Below, piece after piece: positions 1 through 9,381 of a DNA stretch of 64,000 nucleotides. The notes below the pieces were generated by a model. The model had not been told where the DNA came from and did not search any database. It worked only from the letters and a program-made list of their open reading frames with translations. The DNA lies in contig CALJNR010000110.1 of NCBI GenBank assembly GCA_937981575.1, positions 1 to 64,000 of the forward strand, written 5' to 3'. Position 1 is the first letter of the stretch. Each line of letters begins with the position of its first letter. The position numbers were made by a program, and so were the translations under genes. Source of the DNA: an uncultured Clostridia bacterium. GTDB taxonomy: Bacteria > Bacillota > Clostridia > Lachnospirales > Cellulosilyticaceae.

Positions 1-182
1 ATCTTCGGCGTACATCTGTTGCCCTTACAGCCGCCGCTGCCGGCTCCCGTTGCCTTTTGCACAGCTTCCAGCGTATGAGCGCCGCCATTTATCACATCTT
101 TCATCGTCTTTCGGCTGATTCCTTTGCAGATACACACCTTAGTCAGTTTATCCTTAATTGCTTCATCTAAACCATCTGTCAT
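1..182 (-). CDS. BFD-like [2Fe-2S]-binding protein, partial (C-terminus beyond the window)
   Basis: The visible 60 codons start at ATG 180-182 with an AAGGAG ribosome binding site that overlaps the stop codon of the upstream NADH oxidase gene, so the two are translationally close. The protein shows a CxC motif (VCICKG) near residue 17 and, about 33 residues later, a CxxxxC pair (GGCKGNRC). This is the four-cysteine pattern of the bacterioferritin-associated-ferredoxin (Fer2_BFD) fold that holds a [2Fe-2S] cluster. In Clostridia such small proteins often follow flavin disulfide reductases and probably pass electrons to or from them; that role is inference. The gene runs off the left edge, so its full length is unknown. 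Confidence 0.75.
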   Translation of the reverse strand, partial: MTDGLDEAIKDKLTKVCICKGISRKTMKDVINGGAHTLEAVQKATGAGSGGCKGNRCTPK

Positions 183-197
183 TATTTCAACTCCTTT

Positions 198-1529
198 TTA
201 GAGGGCCTTAAGCGCTGCTGCATTCAAAAGGCTCCAAGGCTTATTAAAGTGAGGCTGGAAGAAGAAGTCTGTCATCGCCAGTTCCTCTATTGTCATATTA
301 TTTTGCACAACTACCGATAAAGTATTCATAAACTGTGTTAAGTCCTGCTTAGAAAGAATTTGTCCCCCAAGAACGCGTCTTGACTTTTTGTCATAAACCA
401 GCTTGAGAGTGGCTGTTTCATAAGTTGGCATGAACTCCGGCCTGTAATTGTCTTGAAGCACCACTGCGTCAATCTCCATATCGGTAGTCGTTTTAGCCAC
501 CTCTTCAGTCATTCCGGTAGAGGCAATGCTGTATTCATAAATCTTAATCCCAGATGTAGCTTGTGTGCCCATATATCTCAGTGTTGGACTTACTAAATTC
601 CGAGCCACCAAAGTTCCCATTCTCACGGCATTAGTCGCCAGCGGGATGTAGCGGTTATCTCCGGCTGGATTAAAACGTACGACGCAGCAGTCACCAGCTG
701 CATAAACATCTTCTTTGCTGGTTCTCATATATTCATCAATGATAATAGCCCCATTAGGAAGGGTATCGAGTTTGCCCTTTACCAAAGCTGAGTTTGGCTG
801 AAAGCCTATGCAAAGTACCACAAGATCTGCTGCATAACTGCTTTTATCCGTTACAACCCCTCTCACCTTGCCGCCGCTGCCTTCAAACTTTATAACTTTT
901 TCACCTAGTGCCAATTTTACCCCATGGTCGATAAAAGCATTCTCCGCAATATCTGTAAACTCATCATCTAAATATTTGCTCATGATACGCTCTTCCGCAT
1001 CAATCAGTGTAACTTCTTTGCCCTTCATCTCAAACGCTTCAGCTAGTTCTACGCCGATATAGCCTGCGCCAATCACAACAACTTTCTGTACTTCATCTGT
1101 TTTCTTAATAATAGCCTGAGCATGGTTGTAATTTTTGCAAAGTACGATATTTTCCTGCTCGATGCCTTCTATCGGCGGGATAATAGGCCATGAACCAAGG
1201 GTTAACACTAATTTGTCATAATGATCTTCAAAAACTGCATTGGTATTTAAATCTTTAACGGTAACCGTTTTAGTTGTAAAATCAATATTTTCTACACTGT
1301 GTTCCATTTTGGTAACCACGCCAAGCTTTTCAAGTCCTGCCGGTGAATTATAAAAAAGCTTTTCCGGCTCTTCTACCACGCCGCCTACACTAAGGGCTAT
1401 ACCGCATGATAAAAAGGAGATATTATTATTTCTTTCATAAACAGTCACTTCACTGTCTTTGTAAAGTGCTTTGATATTCACAACAGCCGCGGTCCCCGCA
1501 TGGGTACACCCAATAACAATAACTTTCAT
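198..1529 (-). CDS. nox: FAD-dependent NADH oxidase / CoA-disulfide reductase family protein
   Basis: This 443-residue protein belongs to the pyridine nucleotide-disulfide oxidoreductase class I family. The N-terminal FAD-binding motif is VIVIGCTHAG. A single redox cysteine sits at residue 42 (SFLSCGIAL), the active-site position of water-forming NADH oxidases, NADH peroxidases and CoA-disulfide reductases. A second Rossmann motif, VVVIGAGYIGVELAE, near residue 150 binds NAD(P)H, YAAGDCC is the second FAD contact, and a C-terminal dimerisation domain follows. The likely role is cytosolic oxygen or peroxide detoxification with NADH. Sequence reading alone cannot separate the three activities. 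It is followed by a BFD-type [2Fe-2S] gene 15 bp downstream. Confidence 0.8.
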   Translation of the reverse strand: MKVIVIGCTHAGTAAVVNIKALYKDSEVTVYERNNNISFLSCGIALSVGGVVEEPEKLFYNSPAGLEKLGVVTKMEHSVENIDFTTKTVTVKDLNTNAVFEDHYDKLVLTLGSWPIIPPIEGIEQENIVLCKNYNHAQAIIKKTDEVQKVVVIGAGYIGVELAEAFEMKGKEVTLIDAEERIMSKYLDDEFTDIAENAFIDHGVKLALGEKVIKFEGSGGKVRGVVTDKSSYAADLVVLCIGFQPNSALVKGKLDTLPNGAIIIDEYMRTSKEDVYAAGDCCVVRFNPAGDNRYIPLATNAVRMGTLVARNLVSPTLRYMGTQATSGIKIYEYSIASTGMTEEVAKTTTDMEIDAVVLQDNYRPEFMPTYETATLKLVYDKKSRRVLGGQILSKQDLTQFMNTLSVVVQNNMTIEELAMTDFFFQPHFNKPWSLLNAAALKAL

Positions 1530-1955
1530 TCTTATTCCTCCAATACATGTATATTATGATTTATCGTAATTCTCTATGATTTTATTTATTCACCATTTGA
1601 GATTTAAGTTACAGTTCTTTGCACTATTACTAGTGTATTTCAAATGTTTCTATTACATGCTGCTTTTATAGAACAACACCTATAAATTGAAATAATTCAT
1701 TGATTTAAAGATGTAAAATCTATACTCTTTATTATGGACATTTTTTATATTTTTAATATAGCATATTAAATAACTAATATCAATGGAAAACGATTATTAT
1801 TTATGAGTTTTTTCACTCTAGTCTAAATTCATAAACAAGAACTCTATAAAAAACAAGAACATTTTACTGCATCAAAAAAGGATGAAGCAGCCGCCTCATC
1901 CTTTTTGTTCACTTTATTATTCTTTGATTAACACATTAACCTTAGTATATGCTGC
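1530..1955. other. 426-bp intergenic region between nox and mgtC-like genes
   Basis: AT-rich sequence with no convincing reading frame. Apart from the terminator at 1875-1906 I see no RNA motif. It must contain the nox promoter, but no -35/-10 pair stands out. Confidence 0.5.
1875..1906 (-). terminator. Rho-independent terminator of the mgtC-like gene
   Basis: Inverted repeat with 11-nt arms at 1875-1885 and 1896-1906 around a GC-containing 10-nt loop. It lies about 50 bp after the stop codon of the minus-strand gene, and the left arm supplies the U-run on the minus transcript. Confidence 0.65.
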
Positions 1956-2651
1956 TTACCCTACAGTTTCTACCGCTAGGACTCCCTCTAAGCCACTAAG
2001 CAATGTAATAATATCTTCATGCTGCTCATTGTGAGTCGTCTGCAGCGTTAGGAGTGATCCTACACCATGAGAATTATACCGGCTAGGTTCAGAAAGCTGA
2101 ATCGCCAAAATTTTGATATCATGCACCTTAATAAGATCAATAAAGGCTTTAACATGTTCAACATCTAAAAATTCCACATAAAGTTCTAAAACTGGAGACT
2201 TTGCTACAATCAGATTATCTATTCTTTGAACCACGGTCATCACCACAAAAATAAAAACGCATCCAACAATAGCCGCTGAGTAAAAACCAATACCTATTGC
2301 AAGCCCCATCGTAGCCGATGCCCAAAGTCCAGCTGCTGTTGTAAGTCCTTTGACCTGCTGCCTGCCGGTTACGATAATCGTTCCAGCCCCCAAAAACCCG
2401 ATGCCGCTTATAACCTGGGCCCCAAGTCTTGCCGGATCAGCTATAGGACCATAAAGATTATGAATATATTGATTGGTAATCATAGCAAGCGCTGCGCCGA
2501 TACATACAAGGATATGGGTTTTAAGTCCTGCCGGTCTTCTTTTTTTGATTCTGTCAAATCCAATAATCCCTCCGCAGATGCATGCAAGTAATAACCTCAC
2601 AAAAATGGATAGCATATTAAGCTCTTTTAAATAAGTTAAAATGTTTGTCAA
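1956..2651 (-). CDS. MgtC/SapB family membrane protein
   Basis: The 231-residue protein has the MgtC family layout: several hydrophobic helices in the first ~145 residues, with conserved segments GGIIGFDR, RPAGLKTH and GIGFLGAGTI. A soluble C-terminal ACT-like region of about 80 residues follows. MgtC proteins are inner-membrane proteins linked to Mg2+ limitation and, in pathogens, to inhibition of the F-type ATPase; they are not proven transporters. Here it stands alone between terminators. I saw no M-box Mg2+ riboswitch in the 117 bp upstream, so nothing in the sequence shows magnesium control. Confidence 0.85.
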   Translation of the reverse strand: MTNILTYLKELNMLSIFVRLLLACICGGIIGFDRIKKRRPAGLKTHILVCIGAALAMITNQYIHNLYGPIADPARLGAQVISGIGFLGAGTIIVTGRQQVKGLTTAAGLWASATMGLAIGIGFYSAAIVGCVFIFVVMTVVQRIDNLIVAKSPVLELYVEFLDVEHVKAFIDLIKVHDIKILAIQLSEPSRYNSHGVGSLLTLQTTHNEQHEDIITLLSGLEGVLAVETVG

Positions 2652-2768
2652 CTGGCTTCCCCCTCATCTATAGTGCCTACTTTTGTTTCTCAGGATGATT
2701 TCACACCACCTAGCACCTTTTAATAAATTAAACTTAAAGATATGCAATCTATAAACTCTTATTTTCAA

Positions 2769-4889
2769 TTAATTAAATATTACCATTCTAAGGTCTGAGT
2801 CCCATTTGGTTTCAACCCCAAGGGCTCTTGTTATTTCTGCTACGGGTACAAACGTTCTGCTGTTTGTAATTTCCGGTGGGGCTGACATCTGTCTTGGTAC
2901 CCCGTCTATTCGCATAATGGTACTTCCAATCTGCAGTTCGATCCGCTCTTTTCCAATAACAGTTACTGTGCGGGTGGTTGGATTCCACATCACATTGTTT
3001 TCGCTGATTCCTAAAGCAAGCGCTACATATTTGATAGGCAGCATCGTACGCCCATTTCTGATATAAGGCGCAGCATCCATGATACGCGGCTGACCGCCCA
3101 CCGAATACGTTAACTGATCAATCCGAAAGGTAACCTGTTCTTTAGCACCAGGTGCACCCTCTTTGCTGATCGTCATAAAATTACTTTTTAAAACAGGATC
3201 AATATCCCCAGATATTGCAAAATCCGAAAGTGCGCTTCCCCCTACAGCGGCCCAGTAACTGCCTTCTGCAGCTATCTGGTTCACTGTCACTGTAAAGTCT
3301 TTGATTTCTATTGTAGATGCTGTATTGGACCTTCTGGTAACAGGGATTTCAAATCCCCCTGCAACAACCTTTGGTGTTCCAAGCCTAATATCTCCTGCTG
3401 TTACCTGTACCACCGGCGGTTTTGTAAAAAGTACTTGATTCGGCTCAACTTCGACAAACAACAGGGCATCCTGCCTGATTTCTCCCTTAGCAAGTTCAGT
3501 AATCGTAATTTTTCCACCCACTTGATCTTTGAGTCCAAGTCTTAGATGCATTGGTGTAATGGATACTTTAACAGGAGCCTTCACGTCTAAAATCGGCTCA
3601 GAAAGGGTATGAATAAGTGACCTGCCTTCTGCAATAACCTCGATTGTTCCTTCTACATGGACTGGTACATCCAGCATCACATTGAAATTATACTTCATCG
3701 CTGTTCCTGGCAGCGTCGGCACTTCAAAACCTACGGGTTTGTTGTTATGAAAAATAGGGTAAAGGGCCATCTGCGTGCCATTTAATGTGACATCAACCCG
3801 GTTTTGCTGATTCAGCCTTACTCTTGCACCATTTGTAAATGTGAAATCGGTCTTTCTTTCTCTTATTAAAGACTGCGTAACTTTTTCCTCCAGTGTGAAA
3901 GTAACTGTTTTTGATTTTCCTGCTATCAGCTGTTCTTTGGAATCCGCAGATAGGCTAATACCATAATCAGTAACTTCTAGCACGTTAACCGTTGTATTAA
4001 AAATAAGATCCCCTTCTATTGAAGCTGTAATCTTCCCTTGAGCAGGTGAATTGTGCGTTGTTTTAAGACCTACTCCACTTAAAACGAAGCCTCCTGTATG
4101 CTGCTGCGTACTTAAATCCGGCAGTGTAAGCTCCAGCGTCTGTGCATCTATTTTTCTTAGGTTCTGCACCCCTCCGCTTAAAGTATCAAATCCTTTGATG
4201 CCTTTTAAATGAGGGACCCCAAGACTTGTAAGATCTGGTGCAAATTCGTAGTCATTGGTATTTAAAATGATTTGGAGTTTGTTACGTCTGCCTTTTAATA
4301 TTTCTTTATGAAACGCCTGTGCGTAAGGCTCTTCTATCACAAGTTCTGCCATAACGCTGCTTCCTGTAGCTGTTTTGACGTCTCTGGACGTAACCTTCCC
4401 CCTATAATCCATAGTATGAGCAAAGGTATACGTATTGGCACTTACAGTTGTATTATTATTATCAATTTTTACCGTTGCCGTTTCACCTGTTATTTTGGCT
4501 GTCATGGGTATACGAAGGCTTGCTCCTGCCGGTACAGCTTCGTCTTTAACTCTTATCTGCAGCTCTCTCGTGCTTAGCTTGCGAATTTCCAAAGCCGGCA
4601 TGGGCACATTTGCCGGAACCCCTGATATTTCTCCTAGTATTTCATTAATTCCGCTGCCTACGGCCCATTCGGCTCCTTCAAGCAAAAGATAAAAAGTATC
4701 CTCACGCTCCAGTTCATCTTTCATGCTTATGATAAGCTGCGGCGCATTCTGTCCCTGAAGAATTTCATTTTTTCCGACTGTCACTACCCTGCTTATTCTA
4801 TTATCAGATGCACTGTAAGCTGTTACAGGCAGCATGGCAAAAAATAGAGCAATGATCACTAAATAAGTTGTTAGTTTATGTATTCTCAT
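2769..4889 (-). CDS. Secreted protein with C-terminal copper-amine-oxidase-like (stalk) domain
   Basis: A 706-residue protein starting at MRIHKLTTYL, followed by a hydrophobic signal segment and a TAYSAS cleavage-like site. This ATG is chosen because AGGAGG lies 10 nt upstream; an in-frame extension of 50 residues upstream has no such site. The middle ~500 residues are beta-rich and low in recognisable motifs. The last ~90 residues (from GRTMLPIKYVALALG to KWDSDLRMVIFN) form the 'copper amine oxidase N-terminal' domain, common in Firmicutes surface proteins, where it is a structural stalk and not an oxidase. It is probably exported to the cell surface or envelope. Function unknown. It lies downstream of an amidase gene on the same strand. 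Confidence 0.75.
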   Translation of the reverse strand: MRIHKLTTYLVIIALFFAMLPVTAYSASDNRISRVVTVGKNEILQGQNAPQLIISMKDELEREDTFYLLLEGAEWAVGSGINEILGEISGVPANVPMPALEIRKLSTRELQIRVKDEAVPAGASLRIPMTAKITGETATVKIDNNNTTVSANTYTFAHTMDYRGKVTSRDVKTATGSSVMAELVIEEPYAQAFHKEILKGRRNKLQIILNTNDYEFAPDLTSLGVPHLKGIKGFDTLSGGVQNLRKIDAQTLELTLPDLSTQQHTGGFVLSGVGLKTTHNSPAQGKITASIEGDLIFNTTVNVLEVTDYGISLSADSKEQLIAGKSKTVTFTLEEKVTQSLIRERKTDFTFTNGARVRLNQQNRVDVTLNGTQMALYPIFHNNKPVGFEVPTLPGTAMKYNFNVMLDVPVHVEGTIEVIAEGRSLIHTLSEPILDVKAPVKVSITPMHLRLGLKDQVGGKITITELAKGEIRQDALLFVEVEPNQVLFTKPPVVQVTAGDIRLGTPKVVAGGFEIPVTRRSNTASTIEIKDFTVTVNQIAAEGSYWAAVGGSALSDFAISGDIDPVLKSNFMTISKEGAPGAKEQVTFRIDQLTYSVGGQPRIMDAAPYIRNGRTMLPIKYVALALGISENNVMWNPTTRTVTVIGKERIELQIGSTIMRIDGVPRQMSAPPEITNSRTFVPVAEITRALGVETKWDSDLRMVIFN

Positions 4890-5022
4890 GTCGCATAGTC
4901 CTCCTGATGTCTTCATGATGTCTGCTTCTTTATAACTTCCTACCTTCATTATAAAGGATAAATGCGCTGTGACAATACAAGAGGGGGGCTTCCCACCAAT
5001 TCCCTTACTAATTATTAACAGC

Positions 5023-5628
5023 CTAATCGTTTTCTTCAACCCGCCTTAAAAAGTCATCCCACCTGTCAATAAGGAGTCTAGGACAAGGCTTTCCACTGAA
5101 ATCCTGATGGGTTGTTACTCTGGATAATGGAATTTTATAGTATTTCATCAAATAGGCAACGAGCTTAACAGCATGCTCTTCCGCCTGTTCATAATTGCCG
5201 GACTCGCAGATTTCGATGCCAATGCCATATTCATTACCATCCGTGGTTCCTGCATGGTGGGCAACTTCTGTCAGCGGAATAGCTTCTATCATCTCTTTTT
5301 CATCCACGACAATGTGCCATGATGTATTGGAGGTATTAACCGGATTGGTTAAATAGTCTCTTTCATTTTTTGCTGTGCTGGCTGGATTAGCTGTATTATG
5401 TATAACAATATATTTGATCTTTCTATGAACTTTTGGTCTTTTACTGGACTGTGGAATATGATCAACCTGATAAGGAATCCCAACACGCTTTTGAACTTCT
5501 TCCGCCACAACCTCTTTTTGCTTTGGTCTTATAAACATAGTTGTCAGTATAAGAAGAAGCAAAATCGTTATGATGATAACGTCTTTTAGGAATCTATTTT
5601 TACTGCTTTTATTTTTTTGTTTTTTCAT
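5023..5628 (-). CDS. Membrane-anchored N-acetylmuramoyl-L-alanine amidase (Amidase_2)
   Basis: Read from MKKQKNKSS (AAGGGG upstream) this is 201 residues. A short basic N-terminus and one transmembrane helix at about residues 14-31 are followed by an amidase_2 domain. IVIHNTA holds the first zinc ligand, HHAGTTDGNEYGIGIEI the family core, and THQDFSGKPCPR carries a second histidine, the lysine and the C-P motif. The protein should sit outside the membrane and cleave the lactyl-amide bond in peptidoglycan. It may be a cell-wall or germination-related hydrolase; the exact role is open. A longer reading frame upstream overlaps the rnr terminator and is less likely. Confidence 0.8.
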   Translation of the reverse strand: MKKQKNKSSKNRFLKDVIIITILLLLILTTMFIRPKQKEVVAEEVQKRVGIPYQVDHIPQSSKRPKVHRKIKYIVIHNTANPASTAKNERDYLTNPVNTSNTSWHIVVDEKEMIEAIPLTEVAHHAGTTDGNEYGIGIEICESGNYEQAEEHAVKLVAYLMKYYKIPLSRVTTHQDFSGKPCPRLLIDRWDDFLRRVEEND

Positions 5629-5726
5629 GTTTTTCCCCTTTAAGCATTCGAGTATCAAATGTAGGCTGTATGTTCGCATTATACTACAAAATTTGCAAAA
5701 AAGCCAATGGGAGGTTCTAACATAAA

Positions 5727-5762
5727 AAGCCAACAAACTCCATACTAGAAGTCTGTTGGCTT
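5727..5762 (-). terminator. Terminator of rnr
   Basis: Stem AAGCCAACA/TGTTGGCTT (5727-5735 and 5754-5762), followed on the minus strand by a U-run. It begins 9 bp after the rnr stop codon. Confidence 0.8.
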
Positions 5763-5771
5763 ATACGTTCT

Positions 5772-7979
5772 TTATTCTTCCTGTTCTTTAACTTCTTCCT
5801 GCTCCTTAGCCTCTTCCTGCTTGTTAAACTCTTCTTCACTGACAAATCTAAAGTCAATGGATCTGGTCATAGTATTTGTCTTGATGACCTGCACATGCAC
5901 CTTATCCCCAAGGCGATAGATTTGTTTCGTATGTTCACCGATCCATCTGTGGCCTGGCTCATCATAGATATAGTAATCATCAGCCATTTCATTCACATGA
6001 ACAAGCCCTTCTACTGTATTAGGCAGCTCTACATAAAGTCCCCATGAAGTGGTGCCAGTAACAACCCCTCGGAAGATTTGTCCGATAAACTGCTCCATAT
6101 ACTCTACTTTCTTCAGCTTGATCGTTTCTCTTTCTGCTTCCTCTGCCCGTCTTTCACGGAGTGAAGAGTGCTTTGCAACATCCGGCATACGCTCAATGAG
6201 GCTGGCTTCTTTTTTGCCTTTCAGCTCATGGTGCAGATTGTACTTAATAATGCGGTGAATCTGAAGGTCAGGATATCTTCTAATCGGTGATGTAAAGTGG
6301 CAGTAATACCTGGCAGCAAGACCAAAGTGCCCGTTACATTCTGATGTGTATCTCGCCTGCTTCATAGAACGCAGAAGCAAATGGCTGATAATGCTTTCTT
6401 CGGGCTTACCGCTGATGTCATCTAGCACCTTCTGCATATCTTTTGGATGTACTTTTTGAGCGACTCCTTTAATCTTGTAACCAAAGTTCGTAATAAACTC
6501 TGTCAGTGCCTGTATCTTCACAGGATCTGGATCTTCATGGCTTCTATAGACAAAAGGCTTTTCCTGCCAGAAGTAATCTTCCGCTATCGTTTCATTGCAA
6601 ACGAGCATAAATTCTTCAATAATACGGGTTGCAACGTTTCTGTCATAAGGTTTAATCTCAATCGGCGTACCCTCTTTATCAAGAATAACTTTTGTTTCTT
6701 CAAAGTCAAAATCTATTGCACCCCGTTTCATACGTTTTTTACGCAGAACTTCAGCCAGCTCTCTCATTGTTTCAAACATAGGCACAAAGTCTTTGTAGCG
6801 TTCTTTAAGGGCTTCATCTTCATCGATCAGTATCTTTTTGACATTGGTATAAGTCATGCGTTCATCAATATGAATGACAGTCTCCATAATCTGATGACTT
6901 TGCACATTGCCATGACTGTCAATATCCATCATACAGGTCAGTGCCAGCCTATCCACTCCTGCGTTTAAAGAGCAAATACCATTGCTCAGTTTATGGGGCA
7001 GCATAGGTATAACCCGATCTACCAGATAAATGCTGGTTGCTCTTTCTAATGCTTCAACGTCAAGCGGATGCTTTTCTTTGACATAATGGGTAACATCAGC
7101 AATGTGAACGCCTAATCGGTACATGCCGTTATCTAGTTTTTCAAGCGAAATAGCATCATCTAAGTCTTTAGCGTCTTCTCCGTCAATAGTTACCATTGGA
7201 ACAGCTCTTAAGTCTGTTCGGCCCCGTTTATCGGATTCAGAAATCTCACCTGGGATCGCCTCAACTTCATCCATCACTTCTTTTGGAAATTCCCGTGGCA
7301 GATCGTATTGATAAATAATTGAAAGAATGTCTACCCCTGGGTCATTAACATGTCCTAAAATAGATATCACTTTGCCTTCAGGATTTCTGCGCTCCTCTGC
7401 CCAGTTGGTGATTTGAACAAGTACTTTATGCCCGGATACCGCCCCTTTAGAGAGCTTTTTAGGCACAAATACATCTCTTGAATACTTTTGATCATCTGGA
7501 ACGACAAAACCAAAGTTTTCATTTTCCTGATAAGTTCCGACCAAACTTTCTGGTCCTCTTTGCAGGATTTCAATAACTTCTGCTTCTGCCCTTCTTTCAG
7601 AGGTAGGCTGCTTAACAATTCGGCACATGACTCTGTCTTTGTGCATTGCACCATTAACGCCGGAAGCGGGTATAAAAATATCTTTTTCATCTTCATCTAA
7701 TATTAAAAATCCAAAGCCTTTTGGGTGTCCTTGGAAAGTCCCCGAAACAAGGTTAAAGGTCTGAGGCATGGCAAACTTGCCTCTTTTGGTACGAATGACT
7801 TTTCCTTCTTTTATAAGCTCACCCATCAGTTCTTCAAGTTCTTGCCTGTCAGAGGCCGGTACCTGAAGTACGGTAATAATTTCTTTAATCTTCATTGGCA
7901 CATAACCTGGATGCTTCATCATCTCCAGAAGGATCTGTTTTCTTGTTAAAGATTTAGATTGGTTTTCATTAAGGCTCAT
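5772..7979 (-). CDS. rnr: Ribonuclease R (3'-5' exoribonuclease)
   Basis: The 735-residue protein has the RNase II/R domain order: a winged-helix and two cold-shock/OB domains in the first ~220 residues, the RNB catalytic domain with the acidic signature DGEDAKDLDDAIS near residue 265, and an S1 RNA-binding domain (FRGVVTGTTSWGLYVELPN) near residue 640. A Glu/Lys/Gln-rich tail follows. RNase R degrades structured RNA and takes part in tmRNA-linked decay. It is the gene after secG, an arrangement common in Firmicutes (secG-rnr-smpB), but smpB and ssrA are not downstream here. An extended -10 promoter lies upstream. Confidence 0.95.
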   Translation of the reverse strand: MSLNENQSKSLTRKQILLEMMKHPGYVPMKIKEIITVLQVPASDRQELEELMGELIKEGKVIRTKRGKFAMPQTFNLVSGTFQGHPKGFGFLILDEDEKDIFIPASGVNGAMHKDRVMCRIVKQPTSERRAEAEVIEILQRGPESLVGTYQENENFGFVVPDDQKYSRDVFVPKKLSKGAVSGHKVLVQITNWAEERRNPEGKVISILGHVNDPGVDILSIIYQYDLPREFPKEVMDEVEAIPGEISESDKRGRTDLRAVPMVTIDGEDAKDLDDAISLEKLDNGMYRLGVHIADVTHYVKEKHPLDVEALERATSIYLVDRVIPMLPHKLSNGICSLNAGVDRLALTCMMDIDSHGNVQSHQIMETVIHIDERMTYTNVKKILIDEDEALKERYKDFVPMFETMRELAEVLRKKRMKRGAIDFDFEETKVILDKEGTPIEIKPYDRNVATRIIEEFMLVCNETIAEDYFWQEKPFVYRSHEDPDPVKIQALTEFITNFGYKIKGVAQKVHPKDMQKVLDDISGKPEESIISHLLLRSMKQARYTSECNGHFGLAARYYCHFTSPIRRYPDLQIHRIIKYNLHHELKGKKEASLIERMPDVAKHSSLRERRAEEAERETIKLKKVEYMEQFIGQIFRGVVTGTTSWGLYVELPNTVEGLVHVNEMADDYYIYDEPGHRWIGEHTKQIYRLGDKVHVQVIKTNTMTRSIDFRFVSEEEFNKQEEAKEQEEVKEQEE

Positions 7980-8053
7980 AAGATCATCTCTTTTCTTTTG
8001 GAGTAAGTCAGTTATATATAGTATAATTCATATGTGAAAATTTATTTACTTAT

Positions 8054-8062
8054 ATTATACCA
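8054..8062 (-). promoter_or_regulatory. Extended -10 promoter candidate for rnr
   Basis: The minus strand reads TGGTATAAT, an extended -10 (TGnTATAAT), about 75 bp upstream of the rnr start. No good -35 is present, as is allowed for extended -10 promoters. Confidence 0.45.
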
Positions 8063-8146
8063 TATTTTGACTCTTATGCATCGATAAATTAAATGAATAT
8101 TTACTATTACAGGACTATACTGTAAATAATAAACAGTAAAAAAAAA

Positions 8147-8170
8147 TACACCTTACGGATATAAGGTGTA
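8147..8170 (-). terminator. Terminator of secG
   Basis: Stem TACACCTTA/TAAGGTGTA with a six-base loop, followed on the minus strand by a run of about ten U residues, 7 bp past the secG stop codon. It separates secG from rnr. Confidence 0.9.
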
Positions 8171-8177
8171 TCGCTTT

Positions 8178-8426
8178 TTAGTTAAGAACCATCAGTGCTA
8201 CTGCAAGAATAATAAATAGCGCTGCTGTAAGTTTAGTCCATCTTTCGAACTTACCTTCTAAACTATGTTTTTTGTTTTTATCCCAATAACTGTTATTGCT
8301 GCCGTTTGTTCCTCCGCCAAGAGAACCAAGTCCTGCAGATTTACCTTCTTGCAGTAATACAACAGTAATAATAGCAAGTGCTGCAATAACATAGATTACA
8401 GTAAGGACTATTTTCGCTATGGTCAT
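8178..8426 (-). CDS. secG: Preprotein translocase subunit SecG
   Basis: An 82-residue protein with two transmembrane helices (about residues 4-22 and 62-80) separated by the conserved cytoplasmic loop VVLLQEGKSAGLGSLGG. This is the diagnostic SecG pattern. SecG joins SecYE in the plasma-membrane translocon and assists SecA-driven export. AGGAGG lies upstream of the ATG. The gene is monocistronic, judging by the terminator directly after it. Confidence 0.92.
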   Translation of the reverse strand: MTIAKIVLTVIYVIAALAIITVVLLQEGKSAGLGSLGGGTNGSNNSYWDKNKKHSLEGKFERWTKLTAALFIILAVALMVLN

Positions 8427-8526
8427 AGTTTAAAGCCTCCTTCAAACTGAATTCTTTACACATCTTTCCTTATCTTATCATAGAGTCATCGAAAAAGCAA
8501 TAAACTTTATGTACAAGTCTAAATAC

Positions 8527-9336
8527 TTACATTGCACCCATCATATTTTGCGCAAAAGCTTGACCAGCGTAAGCTATCCCTATCCCTACCAAGGTAAAGA
8601 AGACCTGTACGCTCAGAATAACGCCTATGCTCTTTTTAATACTCGCTCTTGTGAGTACTGAATAGCCAATAATAAGTATAATAATGCCTGCAATAGATGG
8701 TATGGTAAGAACTTGTGACACAACTGCCAGCGGCATATTAGTCATCATAATATCTTCTGGTAACAAGATAGGCAGACCAAGTACTATATTAGCAGTTGGT
8801 ATAAACATACCAATTAATCGGTCAATACAAGTAATTGCACTTGATACCATAGTAGATAATAAAACCGCTGTATAAATTGAGCCGAATCGCCCTTTATCCT
8901 TCACAATAAGTTTAACAATCTGTATCACTGTAGCTGTTATTAAAGCTATGATAAACACCATAATAATTCCACCAATGATTATTCCAAGCTGTGTCATGAC
9001 ATATCTTTGGGCAAGCAGTTCTTCACCCATCCCCTGCATTCTGAAAGCATCGTACATCTGCTCTTTAATGAGAGGATTAGCATAGGTTAATATCAGCATT
9101 ATGATTGTAAATAAAATGGTGCCTACAATACCTACACTAATTCCTTTAGGTGGCTCATGATAGAAGTTTTCTTCCATCATTTTTCTAGGTGCACAAAATA
9201 CATTGATAAAGTGCATGTACCATGGCGTAATCACTCTGGTTTCTTCTTCTATGATTTTCTCTCTATCGACTACGGCAAAGCCGCCATCCATTGCATCTCT
9301 TTGGTCGTTATTAACGTTAAAATTTTCTTCACTCAT
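8527..9336 (-). CDS. Yip1-family multi-pass membrane protein
   Basis: The 269-residue protein has a hydrophilic N-terminus (about 65 residues, including the FCAPRKMMEEN segment typical before the first helix in Yip1-like proteins) and five hydrophobic helices. This matches the Yip1 domain (PF04893) found in many Firmicutes. Function in bacteria is unknown; related proteins are often near secretion or stress genes. It has its own promoter (-10 at 9382-9387) and ends ~100 bp before secG. Confidence 0.6.
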   Translation of the reverse strand: MSEENFNVNNDQRDAMDGGFAVVDREKIIEEETRVITPWYMHFINVFCAPRKMMEENFYHEPPKGISVGIVGTILFTIIMLILTYANPLIKEQMYDAFRMQGMGEELLAQRYVMTQLGIIIGGIIMVFIIALITATVIQIVKLIVKDKGRFGSIYTAVLLSTMVSSAITCIDRLIGMFIPTANIVLGLPILLPEDIMMTNMPLAVVSQVLTIPSIAGIIILIIGYSVLTRASIKKSIGVILSVQVFFTLVGIGIAYAGQAFAQNMMGAM

Positions 9337-9381
9337 TGATTTTACCCCCTTATAATTATCTTTATTGATTAATCCTTTTTT

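Noticed and set aside
1780-1810. Fur/PerR-box-like AT-rich sequence upstream of nox (AACGATTATTATTTA)
   Set aside because: The match to a 7-1-7 palindrome is poor and such sequences are common in AT-rich spacer.
2652-2768. M-box magnesium riboswitch upstream of the MgtC-like gene
   Set aside because: The gap is 117 bp and lacks the conserved M-box segments and a terminator.
2806-3066. Many plus-strand reading frames opposite minus-strand genes (for example here, 6447-6968 and 38701-39105)
   Set aside because: They lie fully inside well-supported genes on the other strand, lack ribosome binding sites and show no family motifs.
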